Of a DNA stretch of 25,640 nt, positions 1-7,802 are shown one piece after another; position 1 is the first letter of the stretch; each line of letters opens with the position of its first letter. Source of the stretch: Jeotgalicoccus sp036782755 (GTDB lineage: Bacteria > Bacillota > Bacilli > Staphylococcales > Salinicoccaceae); assembly GCA_036782755.1 (NCBI GenBank), contig DAIPYL010000019.1, positions 1 through 25,640 on the forward strand. Reading direction: 5' to 3'. Under the pieces are notes generated by a model. That model did no database searches, was not told the origin of the DNA, and saw only the letters and a program-made list of their open reading frames with translations. The position numbers and the translations under genes were made by a program.

Positions 1-1265
1 ATCTGGTCAAATCCTTCATACGCCGTGTAATCCAGTGCATTCAGGCTGTCTTCTACTGTAACTTTCTTCTCTACATTCGGATTGTAAATCACAACATCCG
101 CATCATACCCTGGAGCAATGTATCCTTTACGGTGATCCAGTCCATTGTTTTTAGCAGGCATCGTTGAATAGTAATCCACTAACTCGGAACGCGTAATTCT
201 TCCCGCTTCAACGCCATATGTCCATAACATCGGCAGACGGTTTTCCAGTCCCGGTGTACCGTTCGGAATCAGTCTGAAATCATCCAGCCCCATCTTCTTC
301 TGATCAAACGTAAATCCGCAGTGGTCAGAGCTGACTGCATTTATCGACCCGTCTCTTAGCGACTTCCATAAATACTCCTGATCGTGTTTATCTCTTAAGG
401 CAGGTGAGCATACATATTTAGACCCTTCGAAGTCTTCTTTCGCAAGATACTCCTTATCAAACAGAAGATACTGCGTACATGTCTCACCGTAGACCGGCAG
501 TCCTTCTTCTTTCGCTTTTTTAATTGCATTCACTGCACCTTCAGTCGTTACATGAACGATATAAATTGGTGCATCCGCAAAACGGGCTAAGTTAATCGCC
601 CGTTCAGTCGCTTCCGTTTCTACAATCGGCGGACGTGTTAGTGCGTGATAATACGGATCCGTATTCCCATCAGCTATAGCTTTCTTCTGCATCAGCTCAA
701 TTAAATCCGCATTCTCCGCATGCACCATTACAGTCACACCCGCATCTTTTGCTTCCAGGAGCGCATTCGTTACCGCTTCATCATCCGAATGGAAAAACTG
801 ACCTTTATACGCCATAAATAACTTCACCGTCGGATAACCCGCTGCAGGCAGATTTTTAATATCTTTAAATGTTTCAGGTGTCGGATCAGTAATCACCGGA
901 TGGAAACTGTAGTCCACCATTGAGATACCCTCTACCCACTCTTTACGATATGCTTCGACTGTTTCAACAAGACCTTTGCCCTGTTCCTGGTTGACGAACT
1001 CAATGACCGTCGTCGTGCCTCCAAGCGCTGCTGCATTCGTCGTTTCAAATCCTTTCGTTCTCTCCCCCATAAACTCAAACGAAAAGTGTGCATGCTGATC
1101 TACACCGCCGGGCAATATATACATTCCTTCAGCATCAATTACTTTGTCCGCTTCCACTCTTAAGTTTCTGCCGACCGCTTCTATTTTAGTCCCCTCGATT
1201 AAAATATCGCCTTTATATTCATTATCTGTCGTTACGATAATTCCATTTTTAATTAATGTATTCAT
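1..1265 (-). CDS. hydA: D-hydantoinase / dihydropyrimidinase, 3' end cut by window
   Basis: Cyclic-amidohydrolase that opens the ring of dihydropyrimidines or 5-substituted hydantoins in the cytosol. About 421 codons are visible; the family is usually near 460 residues, so only the C-terminus is missing. All binuclear metal ligands of the family can be placed: H58 and H60 (in VDQHAHF), the carboxylated lysine K154 (FMAYKG), H182 (VHAENAD), H238 (HVTTEG) and D314 (SSDHCGF). The ATG at 1265 has an AAGGGGA ribosome site lying inside the end of the upstream small gene, whose stop codon is 3 nt before this ATG, so the two are probably translationally coupled. True substrate (dihydrouracil, hydantoin or allantoin-like) cannot be decided from sequence; the motif set favours hydantoinase/dihydropyrimidinase over allantoinase. 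Confidence 0.92.
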   Translation of the reverse strand, partial: MNTLIKNGIIVTTDNEYKGDILIEGTKIEAVGRNLRVEADKVIDAEGMYILPGGVDQHAHFSFEFMGERTKGFETTNAAALGGTTTVIEFVNQEQGKGLVETVEAYRKEWVEGISMVDYSFHPVITDPTPETFKDIKNLPAAGYPTVKLFMAYKGQFFHSDDEAVTNALLEAKDAGVTVMVHAENADLIELMQKKAIADGNTDPYYHALTRPPIVETEATERAINLARFADAPIYIVHVTTEGAVNAIKKAKEEGLPVYGETCTQYLLFDKEYLAKEDFEGSKYVCSPALRDKHDQEYLWKSLRDGSINAVSSDHCGFTFDQKKMGLDDFRLIPNGTPGLENRLPMLWTYGVEAGRITRSELVDYYSTMPAKNNGLDHRKGYIAPGYDADVVIYNPNVEKKVTVEDSLNALDYTAYEGFDQ

Positions 1266-1268
1266 GTA

Positions 1269-1586
1269 TTACATCCCCTTTTCAATTTCCTCTTCTTCCT
1301 TCTTATCCTCAATCAGCCAGCGGCGGTTTTCTTTCGCATCAATCGCCTTCTGTTCACGCAGCTCGCGTTCTTTTTTAATCTTTTCCAGTTCAAGTGCCAT
1401 CACTTTATTTTCAAGCAGATAATTATCCTGTTTAATCTGTTCAAGTTTGCGCTGTTCAACAATCTTTTTGATTTCAAGTTTCTCATCACTCTGGTTATAT
1501 CCCCGCCTCATTGCATATAAAGGAATACTCGCAATAAAGCCAAATGTTACCAGGGACGTGAAAAATATAAATTCAAATACGCCCAT
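1269..1586 (-). CDS. small membrane-anchored coiled-coil protein (unknown)
   Basis: A 105-residue protein that I do not recognise. One N-terminal membrane segment (about residues 4-25, FEFIFFTSLVTFGFIASIPL) is followed by a highly charged region rich in E, K, Q and L with heptad character (about 35-80) and an acidic tail ending in EEEEIEKGM. The architecture resembles PspB-type proteins, but no specific PspB signature is visible, so this is analogy only. Start ATG at 1586 has a GGAGGG site 5-6 nt upstream. It ends 3 nt before the hydantoinase start, implying co-translation. A paralogue lies just upstream (1656-1850): both share the pattern EQRxLExIKQxNYLLEN and a RRWLIE motif near the end. 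Confidence 0.8.
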   Translation of the reverse strand: MGVFEFIFFTSLVTFGFIASIPLYAMRRGYNQSDEKLEIKKIVEQRKLEQIKQDNYLLENKVMALELEKIKKERELREQKAIDAKENRRWLIEDKKEEEEIEKGM

Positions 1587-1640
1587 GTCATCCCTCCGAT
1601 TTTTCTTAGTTACAGTTTAACATATGGAGCCTTACTGATT

Positions 1641-1673
1641 AAAAAAGACAAAGCCTTATTCAGCTCTGTCTTT
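1641..1673 (-). terminator. intrinsic terminator overlapping the stop of the gene at 1656
   Basis: On the minus strand an 11-bp stem AAAGACAGAGC / GCTTTGTCTTT (one G-U pair, 8-nt loop TGAATAAG) runs into six U. The stem contains the last codons and TAA stop of the upstream coiled-coil gene. It would separate that gene from the downstream coiled-coil/hydantoinase pair. Confidence 0.65.
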
Positions 1674-1850
1674 CTCTTCTTCAGTTTCTTCAATCAGCCA
1701 GCGGCGGTCTTCTTTATTCTCTAATGATTTTTGTCTTTTTGAATTCTCTTTTCTGATTCTATCCAGTTCAATGCGCATCGATTCATTCTCAAGCAGATAG
1801 TTTTCCTGCTTAATTTCTTCGAGTCTTCTCTGTTCGTATAATTTTCTTGC
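1656..1850 (-). CDS. second membrane/coiled-coil paralogue, 5' end lost in assembly gap
   Basis: Only the last 64 codons are visible; the start lies in the 100-N gap at 1851-1950. The remaining sequence is a charged coiled-coil clearly related to the 105-residue protein at 1269-1586: the EQRRLEEIKQENYLLEN segment, then alternating basic/acidic residues and the RRWLIEE motif near the C-terminus. By analogy the missing part should hold one membrane segment. An open frame appears to continue to 2018 across the Ns, but that part covers the terminator of the next gene and depends on the arbitrary gap length, so I do not accept it. Function unknown. Confidence 0.7.
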   Translation of the reverse strand, partial: ARKLYEQRRLEEIKQENYLLENESMRIELDRIRKENSKRQKSLENKEDRRWLIEETEEEKDRAE

Positions 1851-1950
1851 NNNNNNNNNNNNNNNNNNNNNNNNNNNNNNNNNNNNNNNNNNNNNNNNNN
1901 NNNNNNNNNNNNNNNNNNNNNNNNNNNNNNNNNNNNNNNNNNNNNNNNNN
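1851..1950. other. assembly gap (100 N)
   Basis: Exactly 100 undetermined bases, a common placeholder for a scaffold join of unknown length. It removes the 5' end and promoter of the coiled-coil paralogue on the minus strand. Confidence 0.99.
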
Positions 1951-1976
1951 TCATCGGACTCACAGGTTATGGAAAC

Positions 1977-2003
1977 AAAAAAACCGGGACATCGCTGTCC
2001 CGG
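1977..2003 (-). terminator. intrinsic terminator of mpfA-like gene
   Basis: Perfect 8-bp stem CCGGGACA / TGTCCCGG with a 4-nt loop, followed on the minus strand by seven U. It lies 14 nt after the stop codon of the CBS-domain membrane protein gene. Confidence 0.9.
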
Positions 2004-2017
2004 GTTCTCATTAATCA

Positions 2018-3376
2018 TTATTTCTCTTCGTTTGATTCAACGTCTTCTTCAAGCGTTGTTTCATCCGATACTTTGTTGTAGTCTCTTAAGAATGCAACCT
2101 GTTTAATTGAGTGGTTTTCAATTTCCAGCACTTGCCAGCGGTCAAATTCCGTATCGATATATTCGCCTTCTACGATATCAGTATTAATACTCTGCATCCA
2201 GCCGCCGATCGTATCGATATCTTCGCTTTCATTAAATGTAATCTTAAAGTCGTCTTCCAGATCATCAAGCAGCACGCGTCCGCTGATGTGGTAAATATTC
2301 TCATCGACCTGAGTAATATCCACTTCTTCATTCTCATCAAACTCGTCACGGATTTCCCCGACGATTTCTTCAAGAATATCTTCCATTGTCACCATACCGG
2401 CAGTTCCGCCGTATTCATCGATGATTAACGCGATATGCACTCTTTCTCTCTGCATCTTAACCAGCGCATCGCTGATGCGTGATGATTCGGTAATCACTGG
2501 AAGCTCGTGAATATAGTCGCCCGCAGCGACATGTTCATCCGATACGTGATTTGTTAAATATTCTCTGACGTTTATAAAACCGATAATATTATCCTTGTCA
2601 CCATTGCTTTCAGTCACAGGGTATCTCGTGTAGTTGTATTCTTTAATTGTTTCGATAACCTGGTCTACCGTTACCGGCTCTTCCAGTGTAATCATCTGTG
2701 TACGCGGCACCATTACATCTTTTGCTGTACGCTCATCAAATGAAAATATATTCTGCATGTAAGCAAGTTCCGTCTGGTTAATTTCACCACTGCGGTAACT
2801 TTCAGTCATAATCACTTTAAGTTCTTCTTCTGAGTGTGCCTGTTCAGTCGGCATTTCTTTAATCCCTACTAAACGTACAAGTCCTCTTGCCGCACCGTTC
2901 ATCGTCCAGATAAATGGTTTTAAAATAACACCAAAAAAGTATAACGGTCCGCTTAATGACAGTGCCATCTTCTCTGCATATTGAATTGCAACTGTCTTAG
3001 GTGCAAGTTCACCAACAACAACGTGAATGAACGTCACGATAATAAACGCTGCTGCGACTGTCGCAACAGCTGACATTGATTCAGGAACGCCGATTAAATT
3101 AAACAGCGGGTGTAAAATCACTTCAAATGTAGATTCCCCGATCCAACCTAAACCTAATGCTGTCACTGTAATACCCAGCTGACAGGCAGATAAGTAATAG
3201 TCCAGGTTGTTAATCATTTTTTCTACGCGTTCTGCTCTTTTGTCTCCCATTTCAACCATTGCGTGTATTCTCGACATGCGTGCTTTAACAAATGCAAATT
3301 CCGATCCTACAAACAGCATTGTAAGTACAATTAATAATATAAATAGTAATAAATTAGTTATAGTGGATATATCCAA
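2018..3376 (-). CDS. mpfA: MpfA/CorC-type membrane protein (DUF21-CBS-CorC_HlyC)
   Basis: A 452-residue CNNM/CorC-family integral membrane protein; staphylococcal MpfA of this architecture protects against high magnesium, probably by Mg2+ export. Domains in order: DUF21 membrane domain with a first helix at about 7-27 and the conserved VVGELAPKTVA segment near 120-130; a CBS pair (about 210-335, with DVMVPRTQM and IDEYGGTAGMVTMEDILEEIVGE); and a C-terminal transporter-associated domain (about 345-430) with an acidic tail. The start is TTG at 3376: an unusually strong AGGAGGGGG site sits 5 nt upstream and no better ATG is nearby. The ribosome site is part of a small hairpin in a long leader (see 3377-3538). 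It is monocistronic: own promoter and strong terminator. The family is certain; the symbol is by homology to S. aureus and other paralogues are possible. Confidence 0.88.
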   Translation of the reverse strand: MDISTITNLLLFILLIVLTMLFVGSEFAFVKARMSRIHAMVEMGDKRAERVEKMINNLDYYLSACQLGITVTALGLGWIGESTFEVILHPLFNLIGVPESMSAVATVAAAFIIVTFIHVVVGELAPKTVAIQYAEKMALSLSGPLYFFGVILKPFIWTMNGAARGLVRLVGIKEMPTEQAHSEEELKVIMTESYRSGEINQTELAYMQNIFSFDERTAKDVMVPRTQMITLEEPVTVDQVIETIKEYNYTRYPVTESNGDKDNIIGFINVREYLTNHVSDEHVAAGDYIHELPVITESSRISDALVKMQRERVHIALIIDEYGGTAGMVTMEDILEEIVGEIRDEFDENEEVDITQVDENIYHISGRVLLDDLEDDFKITFNESEDIDTIGGWMQSINTDIVEGEYIDTEFDRWQVLEIENHSIKQVAFLRDYNKVSDETTLEEDVESNEEK

Positions 3377-3538
3377 TCAGTCCCCCTCCTACGGGGTTCA
3401 CCTCCGATAATTTGTGACCGCCTGGGTCGTTTGTTCATGAATTAGATTTTGATTCTTATTATTTAACAGAGTAATCTCTGCAGCTCTTTTCAGATACACC
3501 TTCCCAACAGCCGTCACCTCCACTAATTTTGTTAAATT
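3377..3538 (-). promoter_or_regulatory. structured 5' leader of mpfA-like gene (unclassified)
   Basis: The untranslated leader is about 160 nt. Three pairings are visible on the minus strand: a long-range stem between GTGACGGCTGTTGGG (3503-3517) and CCCAGGCGGTCAC (3414-3426); a perfect internal hairpin CAGAG-ATTA-CTCTG (3467-3480); and a short CCCC/GGGG hairpin (3383-3396) whose loop GTAGGA holds part of the Shine-Dalgarno sequence. This suggests control of translation initiation. I could not match it to M-box, the yybP-ykoY Mn2+ switch or a T-box by their conserved cores. Pairing was done by eye and no covariation is available. Confidence 0.5.
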
Positions 3539-3544
3539 AAGAAC

Positions 3545-3553
3545 ATTATATCA
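3545..3553 (-). promoter_or_regulatory. extended -10 promoter of mpfA-like gene
   Basis: The minus strand reads TGATATAAT, an extended -10 (TGnTATAAT) with a perfect hexamer; the -35 region is poor, as is common for extended -10 promoters. It places transcription start near 3538 and defines the roughly 160-nt leader. Confidence 0.55.
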
Positions 3554-3600
3554 TAGAATAATCCGTTTCCATAAGGTTATCATCTTTGTTAAATGTATCT

Positions 3601-5148
3601 TTACAATGCATCTTTATAGCGTTTGTACGCTTCTTTAACAGGACCATTCTGATGCAGTGCTTCTGTAACACTGCTGCCTTCAGTTATCGTGCCGTTTTCA
3701 AGGTAATGCACATAGTCAAACTGTTCAAGATGACTGAGATCATGTGTTGCGGCAAGCACCGTTTCTTTTGTGAATATTTCATCCCAGATTTTATCTCTTA
3801 AGCGCGTATTTAAACTTGCTGTCGGCTCATCCAGTATCCACGTATTTTTGTCTTCAATATACATGCGGATCAGATGCATCCGCTTTTTCTCACCAAGGGA
3901 TAAGTACTCACTCGACGTAATATAATCATCCGGACTGAAGTGTTCCAGTTCGAACTGTTCAAGCAGTGCATTAATCTGACTGTCTTCAGTTTTAAAGTGA
4001 TTGAACATCGTTACGTTCTCTTTTACTGTCGCATTGTAAAAATCCAGATGCTGCGGCATAATGCCTGCATCCGACTGTTTAATCAGCTGATTGAGCAATG
4101 TCGTTTTACCTGAACCGCTGCTCCCAATCAGTGCGTGTTTCTCACCTGGTTTAATATCGATATTAATGTTGGTCAGCACATCGCGTTTCGTTGCCGGATA
4201 GCGAAATGTCATGTTCGTCAGTGATAGTGCCTGATGTTTGTCTTTTGTTATTGTATCTCCTGTATCGCTGACTGCTTCAACGCGTGCTTTAACCGCTTTG
4301 TATTTACTTGCCGGTTTAATAACCGGAATCGCCAGTTCAAAGAAACTCATCAGCAGTAAAATAATCATCGGGATTAATAACGGATAGTCTCCGCTGAATA
4401 ATACGATGACAAGAATAATAACACCCAGCTGAATAAGCAGGCTGACAATATCAATGACTGCATCAAGTTTTGCTTCTTTGTTTTCATTTTTAGTAATTCT
4501 TTTATACGTTTCTTTAATATTGTAATTTACCTGTGTGTCTTCTTTTACGACGAAAAGATTCGTAAAGTCATGAATGTAATGATACAGCTGTGTAAACAGC
4601 GTATCTTCCGCATCGTTTCTCTCATCATACAGTTCCCTTGAAATGCTGCTGATAACCAACGGCATGATGAGCAGCATAATTAATACTGATACAAGGAGTA
4701 TAAAGAGCAGTTTCGGGTCGATTAAGAGTGACAGTATCGTCAGTATTAATGAGATGAATACGGCAACAATATACGGATAAATAATCCGGATATAGTAATC
4801 TTCAATATCATCAAAGTAGCTCGTCAGCTTCTGAATGTAGCGTACGCTGTGCGTGTCTTCAGCGCTGTTTACCGACTGCTTGAAATACGATGCTCTTAAT
4901 CTTCCAATCATCTTGAATGTCGCATCATGGCTTAACAGCCGTTCCATATACTTCGCTGTTCCTTTTGTCAGACCGAACATTTTAATCATCGCGATAATTA
5001 AAATAATCAGGAAGAACGGCGGTTCAAAGAAACTTAAGCTGATCATATAACCGCTTAAACCAAAAATCGCTACACCCACAAGCCCACCGATAATACCGAG
5101 AACGATACTGTAGAAGATATGCATCTTTTCACCTTTTAAATACATCAT
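3601..5148 (-). CDS. cydC: CydC subunit of heterodimeric ABC exporter CydDC
   Basis: A 515-residue ABC half-transporter with fused membrane and nucleotide-binding domains. CydDC exports thiols (cysteine/glutathione in E. coli) and is required for cytochrome bd assembly. CydC identity rests on the N-terminal segment around residues 60-75 (AKYMERLLSHDATFK), typical of CydC. Membrane helices fill about 1-290. The NBD has Walker A GSSGSGKTT (about 340-350), a Q-loop at MPQH, a signature LSLGEKKR (about 418, L replacing the second G of LSGGE), Walker B WILDEPTASLN and H-loop ATHDL. The ATG at 5148 overlaps the cydD stop as ATGA with an AGAGGTGA site 6 nt upstream. An internal ATG at 5124 also has an AAGGTGA site, so the first 8 residues are uncertain. 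No terminator is obvious in the short stretch to the mpfA promoter. Confidence 0.85.
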   Translation of the reverse strand: MMYLKGEKMHIFYSIVLGIIGGLVGVAIFGLSGYMISLSFFEPPFFLIILIIAMIKMFGLTKGTAKYMERLLSHDATFKMIGRLRASYFKQSVNSAEDTHSVRYIQKLTSYFDDIEDYYIRIIYPYIVAVFISLILTILSLLIDPKLLFILLVSVLIMLLIMPLVISSISRELYDERNDAEDTLFTQLYHYIHDFTNLFVVKEDTQVNYNIKETYKRITKNENKEAKLDAVIDIVSLLIQLGVIILVIVLFSGDYPLLIPMIILLLMSFFELAIPVIKPASKYKAVKARVEAVSDTGDTITKDKHQALSLTNMTFRYPATKRDVLTNINIDIKPGEKHALIGSSGSGKTTLLNQLIKQSDAGIMPQHLDFYNATVKENVTMFNHFKTEDSQINALLEQFELEHFSPDDYITSSEYLSLGEKKRMHLIRMYIEDKNTWILDEPTASLNTRLRDKIWDEIFTKETVLAATHDLSHLEQFDYVHYLENGTITEGSSVTEALHQNGPVKEAYKRYKDAL

Positions 5149-6710
5149 ACCGTGTCACCTCTTTTCAGTTGACCGTTATTTAAGACATAGTGGCTGTCAG
5201 CAATATTCAGCAGCTGGCGGCGGTGAATGACTGCAATAATTGCAGATGTTTCTTTTAATTCAGTGAGATACTTCATAACCAGCTGTTCTGTTTCAGCATC
5301 CAGAAACTCTGTCGGTTCATCCATAATAATCATTTGCGGTTTATTTATTAATACTCTCGCCATTTTTAAGCGGACAATCTCCCCGCCTGATAATGGAATA
5401 TCGTGGTTCACGATGGGTGTGTGAATGCCCTGTTCCAGATTATCGATACTTGATGATAAGTTGAGTTTATTTAAGATATCGTGAACTTTATCTTCTGAAT
5501 GATTATTTGCCGAGACATAGTCGTAAATCGTCGTATCCGAGAAATACACCTGATCCGACACATAGCCGATATCCGTCGTCAGTACATTTAATTGTCCTGA
5601 CATTGGTTCATGCAGGCCGAGAAGTGTGCGGAGCAGCGTTGTTTTCCCTGCACCCGATTCCCCTGTAATAGCTGTCAGTCCTGTTTTACTGAACGTGAAG
5701 TCCGAGTTGTTTAAGAGAATTTTATCTTCGTGGCCGACAGTAAGGTTTTTTGCTTCTGCAGCATAGCTGTCTGTTTTGCCTCTGTAAGATGTATTCATTT
5801 TGGTTTTGCTGATAATGTTCTGCGCTTTTTCGAAACTTCCCATTGCGAGCTTGCCGTTATGGAATTCCGTACCGAGTACTTTTAAGGCGTTGTAGAATTC
5901 CGGTGCTAAGAGCAGTACAAAAAATGCAGTATAGAACGAGATATTCTGGAATATAATAATGCGCAGTGCCACTTCCAGTGCCACCAGCCCGATACCCAGT
6001 ATCGTTATAAACTCGAGCATCATCGTCGACTGGAATGCATATTTTAAAATATGCATCGTTTCTTTAACGAAACCTTTGTTGTCACTCTCCAGTCTTTTAA
6101 TCACCGTTTCTTTTGAGTTCGTATTTTTAACCGTGTCCTTGCCGCGGATCAGGTTTAAAAATAACGTTCCAATATTATCAAAACGCGTCGCCTGTTTCAC
6201 TGATTCTTCCTGTGTCTGCAGCCCGACCAGCACGTAATACAGCGGTATAAACGGCGCTGTAAACAGCAGGATTGAAGCGGCAAAACCGTCTATAAAGAAT
6301 AAGGACGCTATAATGAGCGTGACTTTAACAGCCGTTTTAATAATTGTCGGCACAAACGATGTTTCATACGGACGGTATGCTTCCAGATGGACTAAGAGCG
6401 CATTAATCATGCCTTCCGATTCACGCTGTGTTTTTACATCGATGCGGTCGATCAGCATATTTGCTTTCTGCTCGATTGATTTGTTGGCTGCCGTTCTCGT
6501 AAATAAATTGTAGAGCTTATCCGTCAGTATAAACAGCACAAAAAACGCGCTCATGTACATGAGCGGCTCTGTAATTTTTAAGCCTGTATCCATCACGATG
6601 CTTTCCAGTATACGGGACAGATAGTGGCCGAATGCTATATAAAATACAACGCTGATTATCGCAATTAAACTGTATAATACAGCGTGTTTTAATTTTAAAT
6701 TCAGTTTCAT
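5145..6710 (-). CDS. cydD: CydD subunit of heterodimeric ABC exporter CydDC
   Basis: A 521-residue ABC half-transporter, partner of CydC. The membrane domain (about 1-300) carries the CydD-type segment LLLAPEFYNALKVLGTEFHN at about 270-290. The NBD has Walker A GESGAGKTT (about 345-353), signature LSGGEIVRLKMAR (about 440), Walker B MIIMDEPTEFLD (about 460) and H-loop VIHRR (about 494). I chose the ATG at 6710, which has AAGGTGA 5 nt upstream; a GTG at 6728 in the same frame lies in the 3' edge of the moaA terminator and is unlikely. Only 19 nt separate the terminator stem from this ATG, so the gene has no room for its own promoter there. It is probably read by leak-through from the moa operon or from a promoter inside moaA. 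Confidence 0.85.
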   Translation of the reverse strand: MKLNLKLKHAVLYSLIAIISVVFYIAFGHYLSRILESIVMDTGLKITEPLMYMSAFFVLFILTDKLYNLFTRTAANKSIEQKANMLIDRIDVKTQRESEGMINALLVHLEAYRPYETSFVPTIIKTAVKVTLIIASLFFIDGFAASILLFTAPFIPLYYVLVGLQTQEESVKQATRFDNIGTLFLNLIRGKDTVKNTNSKETVIKRLESDNKGFVKETMHILKYAFQSTMMLEFITILGIGLVALEVALRIIIFQNISFYTAFFVLLLAPEFYNALKVLGTEFHNGKLAMGSFEKAQNIISKTKMNTSYRGKTDSYAAEAKNLTVGHEDKILLNNSDFTFSKTGLTAITGESGAGKTTLLRTLLGLHEPMSGQLNVLTTDIGYVSDQVYFSDTTIYDYVSANNHSEDKVHDILNKLNLSSSIDNLEQGIHTPIVNHDIPLSGGEIVRLKMARVLINKPQMIIMDEPTEFLDAETEQLVMKYLTELKETSAIIAVIHRRQLLNIADSHYVLNNGQLKRGDTV

Positions 6711-6727
6711 ATTCTCACCTTCAGACA

Positions 6728-6760
6728 CAAAAAACGTGAAGAGTCCCCTTCACGTTTTTA
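6728..6760 (-). terminator. terminator between moaA and cydD
   Basis: A hairpin with a 12-bp potential stem AAAAACGTGAAG / CTTCACGTTTTT, 6-nt loop, followed on the minus strand by a U-rich run. It lies 6 nt after the moaA stop region and abuts the cydD ribosome binding site. The A/T-symmetric stem could also act on plus-strand transcripts. Confidence 0.8.
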
Positions 6761-6765
6761 GTAAT

Positions 6766-7791
6766 TTATCCGCCGATGTAGCTCATGTTGATTTTCTTTC
6801 TCTTTTGGCGCATTTCTTCTGTAATTTCAGTTCTGATTTCCGAATAACGGTCATCACGTTTGTCCCATACACCCGTCAGCACTTCTGTCAGTTCCTCGTC
6901 ACTGATACCATCCCGCATCAGTGTCTTAATGTCGAAACCGTCGACTGCAAACAGACAGCCGTAGAATTTACCGTCGGATGACAATCTCGCTCTTGTACAC
7001 GTTGAACAGAAGCTTTCCGACACACTCGTAATAAAGCCGAGGTAGGAATCTTTAGCATCGTTATGCTTGTACACTTTCGCCACTTCGCCGTAGTATGCCG
7101 GGTCTAATGGCTCAAGGTCAAATTCAGTCTGCAGTGTTTCAAGTATTTCTTTTTTGCTGACTACTTTATCGAAGTTCCAGCCGTTGTCGTTGCCGACATC
7201 CATAAATTCAATAAAGCGCAATGTGACCGGCAGATTTTTAAAGTATCTCGCCATCGGCAGTATTTCCTGCTCGTTTAAGCCTTTTTGCACAACCATGTTG
7301 ATTTTAATCTGGAATCCGAGACCGATCGCATACTCAATTTGTTCCAGTATGCGTGACGTACCGATACCGCGGTCGTTAATCTTGCCGAACAGTTCGTCGT
7401 CCATGGCATCCAGACTGATATTAATGCGTCTGAGTCCCGCATCGTATAATTTCTTGCCGTGCTTTTTAAGCAGCAGTCCGTTCGTTGTTAAACCGATATC
7501 TTCAATGCCTTCAATCACATTTAATCTCTCGATTAATTCATGAAGATCTTTTCTCATCATCGGTTCCCCGCCTGTTAAGCGTAACTTCTTCACACCAAGA
7601 CTTGCATAAATTCTTGCGAGCCTTTCAATTTCATCAAATGAAAGCAGCTGTTCGCGCTTTAAGAATTCAAAATCATCTCCGAAAATTTCTTTCGGCATGC
7701 AGTATCGGCATCTGAAGTTACATTTATCAGTGACCGAAATTCTGAGGTCCCTTATCGGACGGCCGAATTTATCTGTAACTACCTGAGCCAT
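6766..7791 (-). CDS. moaA: GTP 3',8-cyclase MoaA (radical SAM)
   Basis: The first enzyme of molybdopterin synthesis; it rearranges GTP to 3',8-cH2GTP, which MoaC turns into cyclic pyranopterin monophosphate. 341 residues, the usual length. The radical-SAM cluster cysteines are C24, C28 and C31 (CNFRCRYC); the second, C-terminal 4Fe-4S cluster uses C262, C265 and C279. The SAM-binding GGEP motif is present (LTGGEPMMR), and the protein ends in the conserved GG (MSYIGG) needed for activity. The ATG at 7791 has AAGGAGG 7 nt upstream. Last gene of the moeA-mobB-moaE-moaD-mobA-moaA operon, 11 nt behind mobA and followed by a terminator. Confidence 0.97.
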   Translation of the reverse strand: MAQVVTDKFGRPIRDLRISVTDKCNFRCRYCMPKEIFGDDFEFLKREQLLSFDEIERLARIYASLGVKKLRLTGGEPMMRKDLHELIERLNVIEGIEDIGLTTNGLLLKKHGKKLYDAGLRRINISLDAMDDELFGKINDRGIGTSRILEQIEYAIGLGFQIKINMVVQKGLNEQEILPMARYFKNLPVTLRFIEFMDVGNDNGWNFDKVVSKKEILETLQTEFDLEPLDPAYYGEVAKVYKHNDAKDSYLGFITSVSESFCSTCTRARLSSDGKFYGCLFAVDGFDIKTLMRDGISDEELTEVLTGVWDKRDDRYSEIRTEITEEMRQKRKKINMSYIGG

Positions 7792-7802
7792 GTAATTCCT
7801 CC

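Noticed and set aside
1144..1422. Plus-strand open frame rich in Ser/Phe antisense to hydA and the small gene
   Set aside because: It is the complement of acidic/basic coiled-coil and hydantoinase codons, with no ribosome site; low-complexity Ser/Phe runs are typical of antisense shadows.
1851..2018. Extension of the gap-broken coiled-coil frame to a start at 2018
   Set aside because: The extension depends on the arbitrary 100-N length and runs through the terminator hairpin of the upstream gene; its residues show no relation to the paralogue's N-terminus.
3401..3523. Possible leader peptide of about 40 codons in the mpfA leader, ending in TGA next to the ribosome-site hairpin
   Set aside because: Its only starts are GTG codons without a well-spaced ribosome site, and the region is better explained by RNA pairing. 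Coupling cannot be excluded.
3377..3540. M-box or Mn2+ riboswitch upstream of mpfA
   Set aside because: The conserved core sequences of these riboswitches that I know are not present.
3601..6710. Drug or lipid ABC exporter instead of CydDC
   Set aside because: The LLSHDATF and APEFYNALKVLGTEFH type segments are specific to CydC and CydD, respectively, and the genes form a heterodimer pair.
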